From Cycas panzhihuaensis (lineage: Eukaryota; Cycadophyta), in NCBI GenBank assembly GCA_023213395.1, contig CM041465.1, positions 215,147,741 through 215,211,740 of the forward strand: 64,000 nucleotides of DNA, written 5' to 3'. Both the position numbers and the translations under genes were made by a program. The notes beneath the pieces were generated by a model. It was not told the DNA's origin and did no database searches. It saw only the letters and a list, made by a program, of their open reading frames with translations. This document shows, one piece after another, positions 1 to 13,976 of the stretch (position 1 is its first letter; each line of letters begins with the position of its first letter).

Positions 1-2047
1 ACTGAACTCATATGTGTCTAAAATTTTTATAGTGCTTAGTAGTGCACATATTACATAAGCTTAATTAATTAATAACCTGATTATGTTTGCAACTATAAAT
101 CATACTAAGCATAAGGGCTTATTTATACCTCCTTCATCCATATGCAAGATCTGTCATGGTAGTTAGGAGGAGTGTACAAACAACTAGGTAGCACTAAATT
201 GTATGGCATCTCCTCTAATATGATTAATTGATCCTTGCATGGCTCAATTATATATGAATGAGGGTTGTAAAGATTAGTTGGCTATTTATGTTTCAATTTT
301 TTACTATATTTGGGCAACTTCAGCTGTAATTTCATTTGGCATTTCGTCTATAATATGTTTCTTAGTAGTAACTAAGTGATTTAAGGGTAGGCACATGTAT
401 TCAATGGTAATAAGTATGGTTAGGGCTCTTATATATTAAATTGTGGCTTATGCTGGGGCATCTGATAGATTAAATTTATATGCATTGCTGAGTGGCTTAA
501 GGGTGACAGTTAGGGTTTAATAACCTAATTCGTAAAACATCTCAACAAATGAGTAGTATTTGGGTACACATGTGGCTTGTGCATATTCCATGGGTTATAT
601 CTATCTGTGATAGATCTCCTGTGGGTTCATTGGTATATATTTTGAGATTTTTTTTGTTCACATATGTAATGGAAACTTGCATAGTGATCACTCCATATGT
701 TATTCCCTTCTATATTGGTGTATGTATGAATGAAGGGGACTTCTCTGATTGAGCAAATTGACTACATGGTTGGTCAAGGAGCGATGTTTATATTGTTATC
801 TAGTGAGGATTTATTACAACCAACTTCTTAAAAGTTGGATGACTACTTGTGCTGATCTAGCTATGCTCATCTGTAGGCTAAAATTACCATAATAACAATA
901 ATATTCCCTCAACAATATTCTTATACCATCATATATGAAATTCATTCACATGTAATATGAATCTTCGTGTCACAATGAAATGTAAATATATGTAATTTAT
1001 ATACATTCAACAAAGCATAATAATCCTTCAATGTTCATACCCTTATTATTATTATTTTCTTTCATGCTATCATCTAGGGTTTGATATCCCATCTAAACAA
1101 CTAGGTAACCATGCCCTTAATAAATATGTTAATAAAATATAATCATACCTATATAAAATTATGTTACTATAATAATATTTCTCATGCTTCCATAAATAAT
1201 TCATGCCATATACATAAAATTTATTAATGTATATGTAAAATGCTCATACTAACTATTATAACAAAAATTTCCCTTGTATATATTCCATATATTAAGATTA
1301 TAACACCATATCATGCCTCTCAAATATGAGTTATTACAAACCTTTATGGTATTATCACAAATAATGCATACTTATTAACATGATGTTGTATAGGCCTACT
1401 TCCACTTATGGATTACCTATTTCGTTCTGATGGACTACTATAAGTACCTACATGATCTATAGAATATATGGCCCAACATGCATAAATAAATATCCACATA
1501 AAACTCAACATCATACCATTAGTATCTATTATATTTATTTTATATGCAACTTGATTAGACCCACTATCCTGTAAACTATTGTGTATATCACATGCATATG
1601 CATACTTCTAGCTCAATAAATAATACCTTATATCTAGCTCTTTTTATAAGCTCAATAAGCTTAAATTTTGATTGATAGGATCTTCACCTCACCATAGCAA
1701 CTTTGATTCAACCCTACTTTGATACCATATTAAAATACGTGTGGAACAAATTTCATCTAATACCATGTTAAAATACATGTGGAATAGAATTCGTCTGATA
1801 CCATGATAAAATATACGTGGAATATTGAGATTAGCTCTAATTCCATATGATAATAAAATATAATAATAATGAACTTATGAGTATATACACATAGTGAATT
1901 AATTAACATGAATGTAAAATAAAGCAAATATTATTAAGCATAATCATCACTATAAGATGACCACCAAGATGCATACGTAGAAAACCCATTATGGAAAAAA
2001 CCACAAGAGAAGTTGGAGTTAGGACTCTACTTATGATCATATGGTTT
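1..2047. other. AT-rich intergenic DNA, no gene seen
   Basis: No reading frame here resembles a known protein; the longest open stretch (549-752) is 67 codons without recognisable motifs. The stretch is AT-rich with short homopolymer and TA runs. Apart from the 38-bp repeat at 1721-1834 I see no structure, although it probably contains decayed repeats too old to recognise by eye. Confidence 0.6.
1721..1834. repeat. 38-bp tandem repeat, three copies
   Basis: Three consecutive diverged units begin GATACCAT/AATACCAT and include TTAAAATAC..GTGGAA (1721-1758, 1759-1796, 1797-1834); the third is the most diverged. Read on the minus strand each contains ATGGTATC, the core of a methionine-tRNA primer-binding site, so the array may derive from the LTR/PBS junction of a decayed minus-strand LTR element. 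The repeat is seen directly; its origin is inference. Confidence 0.6.
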
Positions 2048-2371
2048 TGTTAGAAAATGCAACTAAAACAAACAAGGTTGATGGGATCTTTCACATCAGG
2101 CAGATAACAAGCAGAAGCAGATCACACGGGACACCATATTGCCATGGGAAACCCTTACGGGTGAAAACCCATAATTAAATACTAATTCACATTATGAAAA
2201 AATGATATATTATAAAGATGGATTTTGATCTATATTTATAGATCTAAAGTGCCAAATATAATTACAAATACATCCATTAGGTCACCACAATCGAGGATAT
2301 TCCTCCATATGATTAGGCATAAACATTGGAAGCCCACTTTACATTAGGTGGTATGGTCATATTTTTTAACA
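2048..2371 (-). repeat. 3' LTR of the minus-strand LARD-like element
   Basis: 324 bp, the same length as its partner at 6247-6570. They differ by scattered substitutions, mostly transitions (for example AACTAAAACA versus AACTGAAGCA near the plus-strand left end). The terminal inverted dinucleotides TG/CA are intact. Confidence 0.9.
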
Positions 2372-2380
2372 TCCCTTCTT
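2372..2380 (-). promoter_or_regulatory. Polypurine tract of the LARD-like element
   Basis: Minus-strand AAGAAGGGA directly abuts the start of the 3' LTR, where plus-strand priming is expected. This placement, with the primer-binding site at the opposite end, fixes the element's orientation. Confidence 0.7.
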
Positions 2381-5128
2381 AATGTAAATGTAGGATAATA
2401 AGGATTATCATTGGTAATAAATCCCCTCTTAAGGATAACCTTACCCAACCTAATATGCATGAACGTTGATATAGCGATCATCACTCAGATGTAATGGTAC
2501 CATGCCTCCTATGTGCTCGATTCTTTGGAAATGCTCCAATAAACCTGCAACCATACAACTATCTCTACACATGATACTTTGTCCATTCAACTCAGCCATA
2601 TTCCTTTGACTAAACCGAGAGGATGAGCCACATAATCCATGTGAATTGCCTCTTCAAGTCTTCATTAAGGAACTCTGATACGATATGATATGATACCCAA
2701 CTATCTAAAGCTGTTGAAGTAAGGATCAACCAGACCAATGATCATAGAGACTGGTGCTAAATATCTCATCATACCTTAAACCTTCTTCCTACTAGAGATC
2801 ACCTATGTAACAAGTCTTTAAACTTGCAAATCAACTAAGTTCTTTGCTTCAATGCAACTCTTCATTGTGAATATGTACTCACTAGAATACTGGTATCTAT
2901 ATCAAGCTTTGACTAGCACACTAATACATGATCTTCCATCATTCTATAGGTCTTCAACTATCAATGGAACATGGGGTTGTAATCCATATCTCATCATCTA
3001 ACAACTCCTCATCATCAACCTGTCACTAGATCCAACTTCTGTCTCAAGTATAATATTAGGCAAACAAACCTCCACACCTACTGAATAACAACTCAGAAAA
3101 GTGAAGCAATGAAGGATATAACCTATAACCAAATGACACTCAACATGATATGTCAAAAACTCTATAACATCTAGACTAATCACATACATTTCCCTTATAG
3201 ATTACACTATTTGTAAGCTAAACAGTTGATACGCTTCAAACTCTTGCAATCCTACTACTGCAATCTTCATCTAAGGTGTGTGCACTCTAATGCATCAAAG
3301 GAAATGAATGGAAGGTATATGACTTGGTCCAAACACAATATATGAGGGGAAATTATGCCATGAACAGTCACAATAGGGGTACCTATATATGTTTGCTATA
3401 GTTTTAGCTATCAAAAACATGGGAGGCAAACCACAACATGCACCAAACCTCATCATCTGCATCATGATACTCACCTACAATGCAACCTCATAGGCCAATT
3501 GTACATACCATGATAAAGGCATAACTAATTTTAAGGCATCTCATCTTAGACCTTTCCATTCATACTTAAATTTTATCAAGCACTCTATCTTGGTTTCACA
3601 CCAGACTTGTTCAGATATACACCCATGTTAAACCAGCATTAAATAAGGCCATAAACCTCATGCTATCACTCTAACTAGCAACATATAATGGTCCATCACA
3701 AAGAACAATCATACAAGCAAATTCTAAACTTCATCACCTAATATACATCTAATGTAATAGAACTCGAATGTAATCATGAATAAGAACACACTCATTTTAC
3801 TAAATAATCATATAAATCACAAATTTTATGCAACAATCTATGCCATACTAACTAAGTAATAGAGTTTGCATTAAGTTACAATTAAGGTATCTCATGTTTT
3901 TCTTCACCCAAACTCACCCAAACTCACCCATTATCACCCTTTAAGTAGGTAATATGATGCCTCATCTTGCCCTATAAGCATGTTCAATTTTTCCCTCAAA
4001 CTCACCCTTTTACTTGCCCTCTTCTTGCCCATAAAGAAACGTACTTAATACACTCTCTTCTCCACAAATCAAGTCACCATAACATCACCTTATAACACCC
4101 ATTAACTTTCTCATGCAAAATGCATGTAAGAAAGTACTCAAACGCCATTAAATAGTAACCATCATGCATCCAACTCACTCTCTCACATACCCACACATTG
4201 CCATAACACTCTTTCATACAATTGCATGATAAAGAGCCTAATATTACCATTGAATTACCACCTCATCACCACATTATAATATTACATCATATCACTATCA
4301 AATAAGGAAACTTTATAAATTTATCCTCTTGAAATAAAATGCCAAAACACTTCAAAGGCAACTTTATTAAACAAAGAGTTTTAATAAAATTTCAAAATAG
4401 AAACATTGAAATATATCAATATAACTTGACATAAGGCAACTTTATAAAAAAGGGTGACTTTATATAAACAAATAATAGTGGCAATGCTATATAGAGAGAC
4501 TTTATAAATGCTTAAAATATATTAAAATATATAGTGATATGTTAATATAGCTAGAATATTAAATGGCTACAAATTATTCATAATGATATTAAGGGAAACA
4601 GATGACGCATGAGCGACTGCAAATTAATTTATAGTTGTGACTAGATTACATCATTTGGTGACTAGATTATATCATTTAGAGACTGCATATAACCAACAAC
4701 CAGATTACATTAGTGACTACATACTACAGAGAGAGATCAAATGTATATAGACCAGCAATGATTTCATCATGCAAAGCTGCATATTTAAGTCACAAAGGCA
4801 GTGAATAGAATCACACGAATGGTAAATGGTTGTATAAAATACACGTAAGGCATTTAAACATAGTTCCATAAGTGTTGCAATGTCATTAACCAGGGTAAAT
4901 AAAGCATTATGGAAATATGCATACTATCACGTAAGGGAAAAATACCAATTCAACTGCACAAATTACAAAAAAAGGGCAGTTAAAATACAATTCAAACTTG
5001 GCAAACACAACAGCATATATATTGAATGGTTTTTAATTATATGTATAGCCATGAATAAACATCTGATTATCATTTAATCAAGATGGGTAACACATTATTC
5101 ATGAGTAATAACATACGAATATATCACT

Positions 5129-5678
<550 letters not shown>

Positions 5679-6234
5679 TAAGATATCACAAATGCAGCAT
5701 AATAATTTCACTTTCAAATATATTCATCACCCATGTAAAATAAAATTTTAGCCCAGCTTAAATATACATCATATTAGTGACTGATATATATTCAAACCCT
5801 AAAATAATCAGAGTGATCAGAATATATTTTAATAAGAGCATACCTTTGTTTTGACTGTATTTATCATTCCACGGTAATACAATAGGCTCGTTAGGGATTT
5901 TGCACTCTCCCACTAGCAACAGGGGGCTGGCAATCAACTCTATAGCATGCAAACTCAGTGGCAACTTTAAATGGAGATCTGACACCTTCAGTAGGTTAAA
6001 ATGACACTTGCATGGCTGGCAATAGAGGCAACTCTCATCCACACACCTCCATGTAGTTCAAAGTACCTACAAACGATGGATAGAAGGCTCATAGGATCCT
6101 CATTGACCACCTGCACCATAATGGTTATTCTACAGAGTTATTGGGCATATCAATCTACTAAGGGAAAGCTAACATAACTTGGCACCATCGATTGGACCTC
6201 CGACAATGTTCATCTACCTATTCACGACCTACAT

Positions 6235-6246
6235 ACTCTGATACAA
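6235..6246 (-). promoter_or_regulatory. Primer-binding site of the LARD-like element
   Basis: The minus strand reads TTGTATCAGAGT immediately after the 5' LTR end (CA). This is one or two changes from TGGTATCAGAGC, the usual plant methionine-initiator-tRNA primer site. It supports minus orientation. Confidence 0.75.
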
Positions 6247-6570
6247 TGTTAGAAAATGCAACTGAAGCAAACAAGGTCGGCAGGATCTTTCATATTAGGT
6301 AGATAACAAGCAGAAGTAGATCACACGGGATACCATATTACCATGGGAAACCCTTATAGGTGAAAACCCATAAATGAATAATAATTTACATTATAAAAAA
6401 ATGATATATTACAAAGATAGACTTTGATCTATATTTATAGATCTAAAGTACTAAATATAATTACAAATACATCCATTAGGTCACCACAATCGAGGATATT
6501 CCTCCACATAATTAGGCATAAACATAGGATGCCCACTTTACATTAGGTGGTATGGTCACATTTTTTAACA
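6247..6570 (-). repeat. 5' LTR of the minus-strand LARD-like element
   Basis: 324-bp partner of 2048-2371. In the minus orientation it begins TGTTAAAAAATG and ends CATTTTCTAACA. The TSD copy AGTTT follows on the plus strand. Confidence 0.9.
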
Positions 6571-9500
6571 AGTTTACATCTTTCTCCTCTCTCCTTGCTC
6601 TTATTCTCAAGTGGTGAGTGTGCATATATATAATGATATCACCTTATAAGTAACCTATCAAATGTTATAAGCCTTTACATCATCTAATAAGGAGATAACA
6701 TAGATATGTGTATATCTCATATATCTTGATATATATAAATGGCAGGAAGTGTATGTGTATAATAAACCTACATTAAATATTATATTTTAACATCTAAGAC
6801 ATAAGATGATTATAAAAGGGTACTTAATTTAAATTCTAAGTCTATATTATATTTACATATTTCTTTTAGAAGTTTCTTTATTCATCTTAGTTTCCCAAGT
6901 TTTATAGCCTTGCAAACTTCCTCCCCCTTCCTTATACTACAAAATCCTATAAATAAATTATAACTTGAAGCCTTAAGCCCCTTACTTCTAGTAGGTGAAA
7001 TTCCTATTCCACTTAAGATACCATTTCATGTCCCATTCCCTAGGAAATCTCTTTATCATCACCCCTCATATTCTTCATCTTTTGATCCCCTCTTAGTAAG
7101 TTTCAACCCCTATTGTTATTATTATATACCCTCTCTACAAAGAATTATCCTTTTCCCCTTTGTATCCCCACTCTTGTTATTGCCAACCTTCTTATTACCC
7201 TATATATTTTCCCCTTATCTCTTTGTATTACCCCATATATCACCCTTACGTGCCATTTCTAAAACCATTTTCCCATAATAAATGCTTATCCCTTATTCCC
7301 TCCTTACCTTTGTTACCCCCATTAAACTCTAAATTCACTAATAGATTTAGATTCATTTACCTTTCACTCTATATAATATCACCCTCATCATCCACAAACT
7401 CTTTTTGTCTACCTCTTATCCAACCTAGCCATCATATATCACATTCTCTATTTAAGTCACTATATATGTTTCCCCTTAGTTTTCCCCCTAAAATAATTCA
7501 TCTATATCCTCTATGCCTTATGTCTTTTAATCCCTATCCTTAATAGGTACCCATAGATACCTCCCCTCATGCAATATAACCCTTACATTATTTATCCCTT
7601 ATATGCAATCAGATATTTACTTTCTTAACCCTTATTTCTAGAATCCACCTTTATTCAATACTTTTCCTTTATAATCTCTTGATTTTTCTATAAGGACAAC
7701 TACAAGTGGACATAAAATACAACTAGCATGCAAGACCCTAGAGTGCACAAGTTTGAGGATCAATTAGCAAGAAATCCACCAATAAAAGTAGTTTTAGATA
7801 GAGTAATATAAAAAAATAAGAAGACAATATATATGGTTTGCTCTGAGATAATGAGATAATGGAGAATTTAAAGCCTATAATATTCAAGCCCAAGTCAATG
7901 GAGGGTTGAAGATATATATGCAAGGACATGCATTCCCTAAATTTCTAAGTGACAAAACTATAAATACTTTATGGGCAAAGTATTCTTTAAAAGAGGGATG
8001 GATTATAATGGTCCTAATCTATTAAGGAAAGTTGGTATTTTATTAGAAGTTAGTTTTATTATTATTATTATTTAGGAGTGATACTTTTAATTAATCTGAA
8101 GTTAGTTTTTATATTAGGAAGTTAGTATTTTATTATTAATATTATTATCGAAGTTAATTTTTTAATAAGGAGCCAAATTGGCACCTATAAATAGGGGAGA
8201 TCCCTAACTCATTTTATAAATTTTATTTTTGGGTTAATCTCAATCATATTTAGCACTTAGTGCCTATGGTAATTTTGCCTATTTAACTTTTATTTCATCT
8301 TTCTTTTATATTTATAGAAGTAGATACAATTGAGTATCACTTGAAAAGATGAGACATGGGTGTTCCTTGAAGTGTTTGATGTGGGTATGGTTCATAACCA
8401 ACAAGTTGGCTAGAGCAATATTGTAGGTTAGCTATAAGAAATGATCCATAAGTAGCATTGAAAGGTTTCCAGGAGTATGGAGCATACAGTTGAAGGATTG
8501 GTTTCTCCATATATAAAGGTTGTTAAGAAGGCATGATTGTGGAAGGTATAGGTAACTAAGTATCCATGGAGGATACAAAAATATGGATAAAGGTAAAGAA
8601 GGGTAATCTCAAAGTGAAAATAAAGGGGTATCAAGAATAACTAGGAAGTTTTGGCAACTTACTAGTATAGTCACCAAGAATGATTCTTGGGTTTGGACCT
8701 AATCAATTAAGTTAGCTCAAGGTAAGGGTTTAAGTAATTGGGTTCAATAGGAATCTTCAACCTTTGTTAGGTAGAAAGAGATGTTTCTATAGGTATTTTG
8801 AGTGAATGTTATGATGTGGTTCTAATTGATTAGCTTTTTATATTAAAAGAAGAAAACTTGAAAGAAAATTAATGTATTAGAGAAAATCCTAGGCTAAGTA
8901 AAAGAAAATATATTCAACTAAGAAATTAGATCCATTTTTTATTGGGGAGAAAAGTGTATGGTCTCTTGATAGACAAAAGACAAGTTAAAGGAAACTTATC
9001 ACTAAATAAATACCTTAAGGTTTTCTACTCTTCTACCCCTTCTAAGGTCTACTATTAAAGAGGGGAACTTATCCTAGACCTCTATCCCACCCACAAGGAT
9101 GAATGTTATGTCATTCTAAACTAAAGCAATGGAGAACTTATGAGTGTAAGGATTTAAGAGATCTTAGACCCTAGATTAACAACCTTATTAAGGGTTAATC
9201 ATAGGGGATTCACTCACCTGATGATAATCCACTCATCAGTATGGATGGCCTAGGGATGCTCATATTTAATTCTAAAGGATTCTTATACTTAGAGTTGAAA
9301 TAAAGAATGAAAACATTATTCTCAACCCAAAATGTGATGGCAATCCAATACTTTTGGAATTTAGAATATGGATAGAATAAAAAGACTCTTAAAGGAGGGA
9401 CCATTTATACATTGACGATGCTAGGGCCTAATTATTAAATAATCCTTCACTATAAGATATATTTATTCTTAAAAGAAGGACAAGGTTGATACATCATGGA

Positions 9501-10989
9501 TATCACATCTTGATCAATGAAATAGGTCCTAGCTAATAAGAATAAGCCTAGCCTAAAGGACCATAATGTAAGTAGACCTAGATGTAAGACTAATGTGAAA
9601 TTTCATGATTACATGAGAACAGGCAATCAAAAGAGAAATTCAAAATAAAACAAAGAACTTACTAATATGAAATGAATTCTCTTCCATTACTTTTGCTTCT
9701 TTTTAAGGGAAATAAAAGGTTCTTTTATTGTACTTATACTTATCCTATCTAATGTTTTCCTTTACTTTTACAAAAAAGAAAGAACCTGAATTATTTGTTA
9801 ATAAAATTGACTTAAAATAAAGTTAAGTGATAAGGGGATTAACCTAGTAATAGTCCATTACAAGGACTTTTAGGTGATGAGTTGACTTGAAGCTCCAACA
9901 AGGACAAAAAGAGAGATATTTTTCTAGCATGATAATTAGGAATTTGATAAATAGAGTAAAAAGGGGCTTTCAAATATTCAAAAGTTTCAAAAAACAAGTA
10001 TTTATCCTAAAATTTATAGGAATAAAAGAAATTCACAATCAACTAAACTTAACAAGAACTTAAAAAGAAGTATGAATATTACTTCAAGTCAATGTCTTTG
10101 GCTTATAACATGCTCCCAAACCTATCTTACAAGCTAGTTGAAGATAAGAAGGGAATAAAAAGAGAGAAGGGAATAAAAAGAGAGAAGGGAATAGATGAAG
10201 TTGAGAAGAGAGAGAGAGAGAGAGAGAGAGAATGAGAATGAGAAAGTGAAGGAATTTGAGAAGAAGAAGGGGAGAATGAATAAGAAATTGATCCTACTCT
10301 AACTCTCCAAAAACTTTTCAAACTTAAAAAAATGGACAAATAATCTTTGACTAAAGAGAAGAGCTTCTACTACTTGAGAGCCCTTTAGAATTTAGCCTAG
10401 TTTCTAAAGCTCTCTCAACCTCCTTCTATGAGTCTCCTTAAAGGTTTACTCTAAGAATGTAAACTTGTAAATCTTAACTCTAAATCTCTATGAAAGATTC
10501 TTAAGTTCTTCTCTTTTTTAAGTTACTAAGTCTCTCTAAGTTTCCCCTAAGCTCTAATTCTTGCTCTCTTGCCTTTGTTAGTTGACACAATAGGGTATTA
10601 TTTAATTTATAGACTAAAATTATGGCCAAACTAAGGGTAAAATTAGGGGTGAGGGTGATCTATGCTTACCAACAATTTAAAATACCTATGGTGAAAACCA
10701 TAACTCATTGTTATAATTTTTTTTATGGGTAATAAAAATTATAATAAAGGGTAAAAAAATATGACTAATAAATGAAAAATATAATAAAAAATAGTTAAAA
10801 ACATGATGAAGGTGTAGATTACATTTAATTAAGGAGGTCATGATTTTGGGCCAAGGTGAAATTTATGATTGTGGTTTTGGTTATAATGAAAAACACGATC
10901 AAGCAAAATGATAAAAAATAAATTCTTTTCAACAAAATTTTATAATTTTCAAAGAAAAAAGTCATTAAAGGGGAATAATTCAATTCAAC
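6571..10989. other. AT-rich DNA with no assignable gene
   Basis: No protein family is recognisable. The region holds T/C-rich stretches (about 6900-7560) and TTATTATTATT runs near 8055 and 8130. A TATA-like CCTATAAATAGGGG (about 8186-8199) lies in a possible LTR or promoter remnant. Purine-rich DNA lies at 10127-10340. By position, the lost 3' end and LTR of the minus-strand gypsy element G1 should lie here, but I could not find matching LTR ends. Confidence 0.5.
10151..10231. repeat. 18-bp tandem purine repeat and (GA)n tract
   Basis: The unit GGGAATAAAAAGAGAGAA is repeated twice exactly plus a partial third copy (10151-10194). After a short spacer comes a GA run of about 25 bp (around 10207-10231), then GAATGAGAATGAGAAAG. 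This is a low-complexity purine tract; the Ser-rich minus-strand reading is not a gene. Confidence 0.85.
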
Positions 10990-11372
10990 AAAGGGTTAAT
11001 CAAGTTGTGAAAGAGACTATTGAAAGAAAAAATATGCCATCAAGTGATTAACCAAATAGGCAAGATAGGATAATTGGGATCACTTTAAGTAAGTCTTGAT
11101 TTAGTAGACACTTTCATGATCTTTGCATCATTGGTAATATGAGCCAAGCACAAGTACAATCAACATGAGTTCGGTCAGTCATGAAGTCAAGTAGCCTCTA
11201 TATTACCATGCAATTAAGCAGTCAAATCTTAATAATAAATAGAAAGGTAAAAGACCTAGACAATGTCAAGAGAAGGGTGTAATTGATTAAAATAATTATA
11301 TAAACCTTTAGATAATTATAACTAGTTAACCTGACTACTTGGTTTGTTTATTACAAAACTTTGAAGATAAAC
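10990..11372 (-). pseudogene. G1 Ty3/gypsy integrase, C-terminal part (decayed)
   Basis: Minus-strand translation with many stops continues the integrase core of the old gypsy element G1. Immediately left of the inserted small LTR element the frame reads VNKYLEVYLQSFVINKPS across the target duplication. This matches the integrase segment after the catalytic Glu, typically VNR.LE.YLR.FV...P..W. Further on, weaker similarity to the 'AQ.IMK..AD..R' part (LAHITN.AKIMKVSTKSR) lies around 11080-11150. The assignment rests on frame continuity with the pieces at 13977-14069 and 39171-39655. It is non-functional. Confidence 0.7.
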
Positions 11373-11725
11373 TTTCTTAGAGTGGCAGGTAAGCTTAGCT
11401 ACTTATGATTAATTCTAAGTGGTGATCAATTAATATTAAGCCAAATAACATGAATACCAAGAGTTATAACCATTGGTTAATGAACCATTTAGGGTATTAT
11501 ATAAACCCATAGGTGGTATTTGTAATATGTATCAACCATATCAAGGAGGATATATTAATCAAGATTGTAAGAAATATAGTCGACCATTTTTCCTATTTGG
11601 ATTTTTTCCCAAAAGGTATTCCCATATAAATCTTATGTCTCATATACCTATGCTCTTTATTATTGATTGTTGTATATAATCAAGACCTTATAGTTTAGAA
11701 TACATGCATGTTTTATGTTTCTTCA
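11373..11725 (+). repeat. 5' LTR of the small LTR element
   Basis: Ends CTTCA, followed by TG and the PBS. It contains a TATA-like TTATATAAACCC (about 11498) shared with the 3' LTR (about 13786). It is longer than the 3' copy because of a ~40-bp difference around 11590-11640. Confidence 0.85.
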
Positions 11726-11727
11726 TG

Positions 11728-11740
11728 TGGTATCAGAGTT
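11728..11740 (+). promoter_or_regulatory. Primer-binding site, methionine-tRNA type
   Basis: TGGTATCAGAGTT lies two bases after the LTR end, one or two changes from the standard initiator-tRNA complement. Confidence 0.8.
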
Positions 11741-13657
11741 GAATGAAATACATAACTAAGGCAAGGTTAGGTGGATTTGATAAGATCAAAGGCTACTTGG
11801 TAATACTAGTAGAGCCCTATTCTATTAATGTTTAATCTTCTCCAATAACTAGAAGAGTGACATAGTGGTGTAATGGTAATTAAGGAGGTGGATTTCACTT
11901 ATCAATAAGATTTTCTCACTATTTGAGGTCTAAAATCAATATTGGGCATACTATTCAAATTGTGTTAGGCTTATGTTAAATCCATCTATGGTTGGTTGTA
12001 TGTTGGGTTCTCCATATACTTGTTGGACCAATTTTGAAGTTCATTTAATAATACTAGTATCCATCGAGCTCATTGAGTGTATTAGGCTATGTTTAAAGGT
12101 CATTTAGATACATTGGGCATCTAATCTTGTGTCTAGATAATAGAGAGGCTATTGGCACCTTTTGTAGGTTTGACTAGATCTATTTGAGGAGTTTTTTGGC
12201 TTGTATTTATAGGGTGGTTATGCATTCTATTATAATTAGATGTTTAGATGCTTATTTTAGAGTAAATTCCCTCATTTCAAGGTAGTTGGTCCATTTATAT
12301 TGGTTGGAACACTAGTGTGGTACATTATAATTTGTTGGAGATGTAATGATTTATAATCAAGATTATATTCTTCCCCAAGCTTACAGCCTTGGGTTATTAT
12401 CACAATTATTAAATACTCATATTTATAAATTTTTGAAAGTCATATATACCTTAAAAGTTATGTTTATCTCTCTTTAGAAGAAGCCATTATATATTAGAGT
12501 AAAAATTCTTGATTGATGAGTAATTTAATTCCTAGTTAAAGTATGGATCTAAAGTATCATGAAGTGGATATAATTATGAGCATGTTGGAATCCATGCAAA
12601 CCAATTCAGAGCTTGTTTATTACTCATTTGGAGGCCATGTTTATTATATAAAGTTATATGGAAAACACTCTGATGCCATGAAAGTTTATAGTAAAACTAC
12701 GTGCAAATTAGCTATGTTGGAGCCTTGCTCTAATATGGAGACATCATATAATCATCCTACTTGATGAGAGCTTATTTTAGATCTTGTTTAAAATATGAAC
12801 ATTTATTGTAGTAGAGCGTGTTATATGTATTTGTGAGCCATTATGAGCAGTGTGAGTCTTTGCACGCGTATCAAATCAAGTGATAGTATTATTCTTGCTA
12901 TTTACATAAAAGTGTGTGGGGTGCATAATTGAATTGGACCTTATTACATTACTTCGAATGGAATCCAACTAAATTAATGTAAAATTTTCTTTTAAAAGAT
13001 TATGATATATGTGAAGGTTAATGTTATGCATTTGGAGTGTAAATATGTATATGAAGTGTAGAGATCATACATATAAAACACAAGGCTACATATGTAGTAT
13101 ATGAAGTTAGCATAACATATGGAGGCCATATACAAAGCATAAAAGTTGTATTTAAAGCATTAAAGCACTTTTCTAGAGTGTTTAAAAGGGTGAAAACCTT
13201 TAAAACATAATCAAAACTTAGGTCTAAAACCATTATGAAGCCATCTAAGATCTGGACTATGTGGTATATAAAAAAAAGACATTATTAGGTAGCCTTCATG
13301 TAGTTCTACTAGTGTAGAGTTGTTTGTAGAGGCATGACATGGAGAGAAGTTATAAAAGGAGTGGATTCAAGGTCCCTTTAAAAACTAAGCATATTAACTA
13401 TTAATATGAGTGATTTGAAGGAGACTTGAATAAATGAAGTTTATTGCTATAGGCTAATAGAATTGCCATTAACTAAATATAAAATAGCATTCATTCATGA
13501 TATCAATTAGATACATCAATGCTTGATTTCTCTCAATTTAGAAACTTTATAAAATTATCCTTAAAGGGGGATATATCAGATCCAAACAAGATAATAAGTA
13601 TAATTCCAGTGTTTATCCAAGATTTTATACTATAGACCAAATCCTCACCTTTATATT
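11741..13657. other. Interior of the small LTR element, no gene recognised
   Basis: The longest open reading frame (12543-12764, 73 codons) has no motif I recognise, and no zinc knuckle, protease, integrase or reverse-transcriptase signature is visible on either strand. It is probably non-coding filler between the primer-binding site and the polypurine tract. Confidence 0.6.
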
Positions 13658-13666
13658 AAGAGGGAG
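13658..13666 (+). promoter_or_regulatory. Polypurine tract of the small LTR element
   Basis: AAGAGGGAG abuts the 3' LTR start TGCTAGAG. Confidence 0.75.
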
Positions 13667-13971
13667 TGCTAGAGTGGTAGTTAAGGTTAATCATTTATAG
13701 TTAATGCTAAGTGATTAATTAATAATAAGACAAAGGGAATGAGTACTGAGAGTTGCAAGTAGGGGTTAATGCATTTTTTAGAGTGTTATATAAACCCCTA
13801 AGTAGAATTTATAATATGGGTCAACCATATCAAGGACGATGTATCAATTAAGATTGGAAAAAATATAGTTGACCATTACTATATCTAGTGTACCTATGGT
13901 CTTTATTATTACTTGTTGTGTATGATCAAGATCATATAGTTTAGAATACATGCATGTTTCATGTATCTTCA
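13667..13971 (+). repeat. 3' LTR of the small LTR element
   Basis: 305 bp, from TGCTAGAGTGG to ATCTTCA, homologous to 11373-11725. The exact TSD TAAAC follows. Confidence 0.85.
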
Positions 13972-13976
13972 TAAAC

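Larger units (their letters stand above)
11373..13971 (+). mobile_element. Small non-autonomous LTR retrotransposon
   Basis: A pair of related LTRs (11373-11725, 13667-13971) bounds ~1.94 kb of DNA without recognisable gag or pol. A primer-binding site TGGTATCAGAG follows the first LTR after TG, and a purine tract AAGAGGGAG precedes the second. The TSD is TAAAC (11368-11372 and 13972-13976, exact). It sits inside the integrase of G1: removing the element and one TSD copy restores the minus-strand reading ...VNKYLEVYLQSF.... The PBS type and 2-nt spacing resemble copia1, so it may be a copia-derived deletion derivative. Confidence 0.85.

Noticed and set aside
7160-7543. 127-codon frame rich in Pro, Ser and Leu
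   Set aside because: It arises from T/C-rich low-complexity DNA; no start context, motif or homologous partner.
11728-11740. A tRNA gene, suggested by the TGGTATCAGAG motif
   Set aside because: No cloverleaf, A or B box around it; the motif is a retrotransposon primer-binding site directly after an LTR end. The same applies at 27912, 42558 and 50713.
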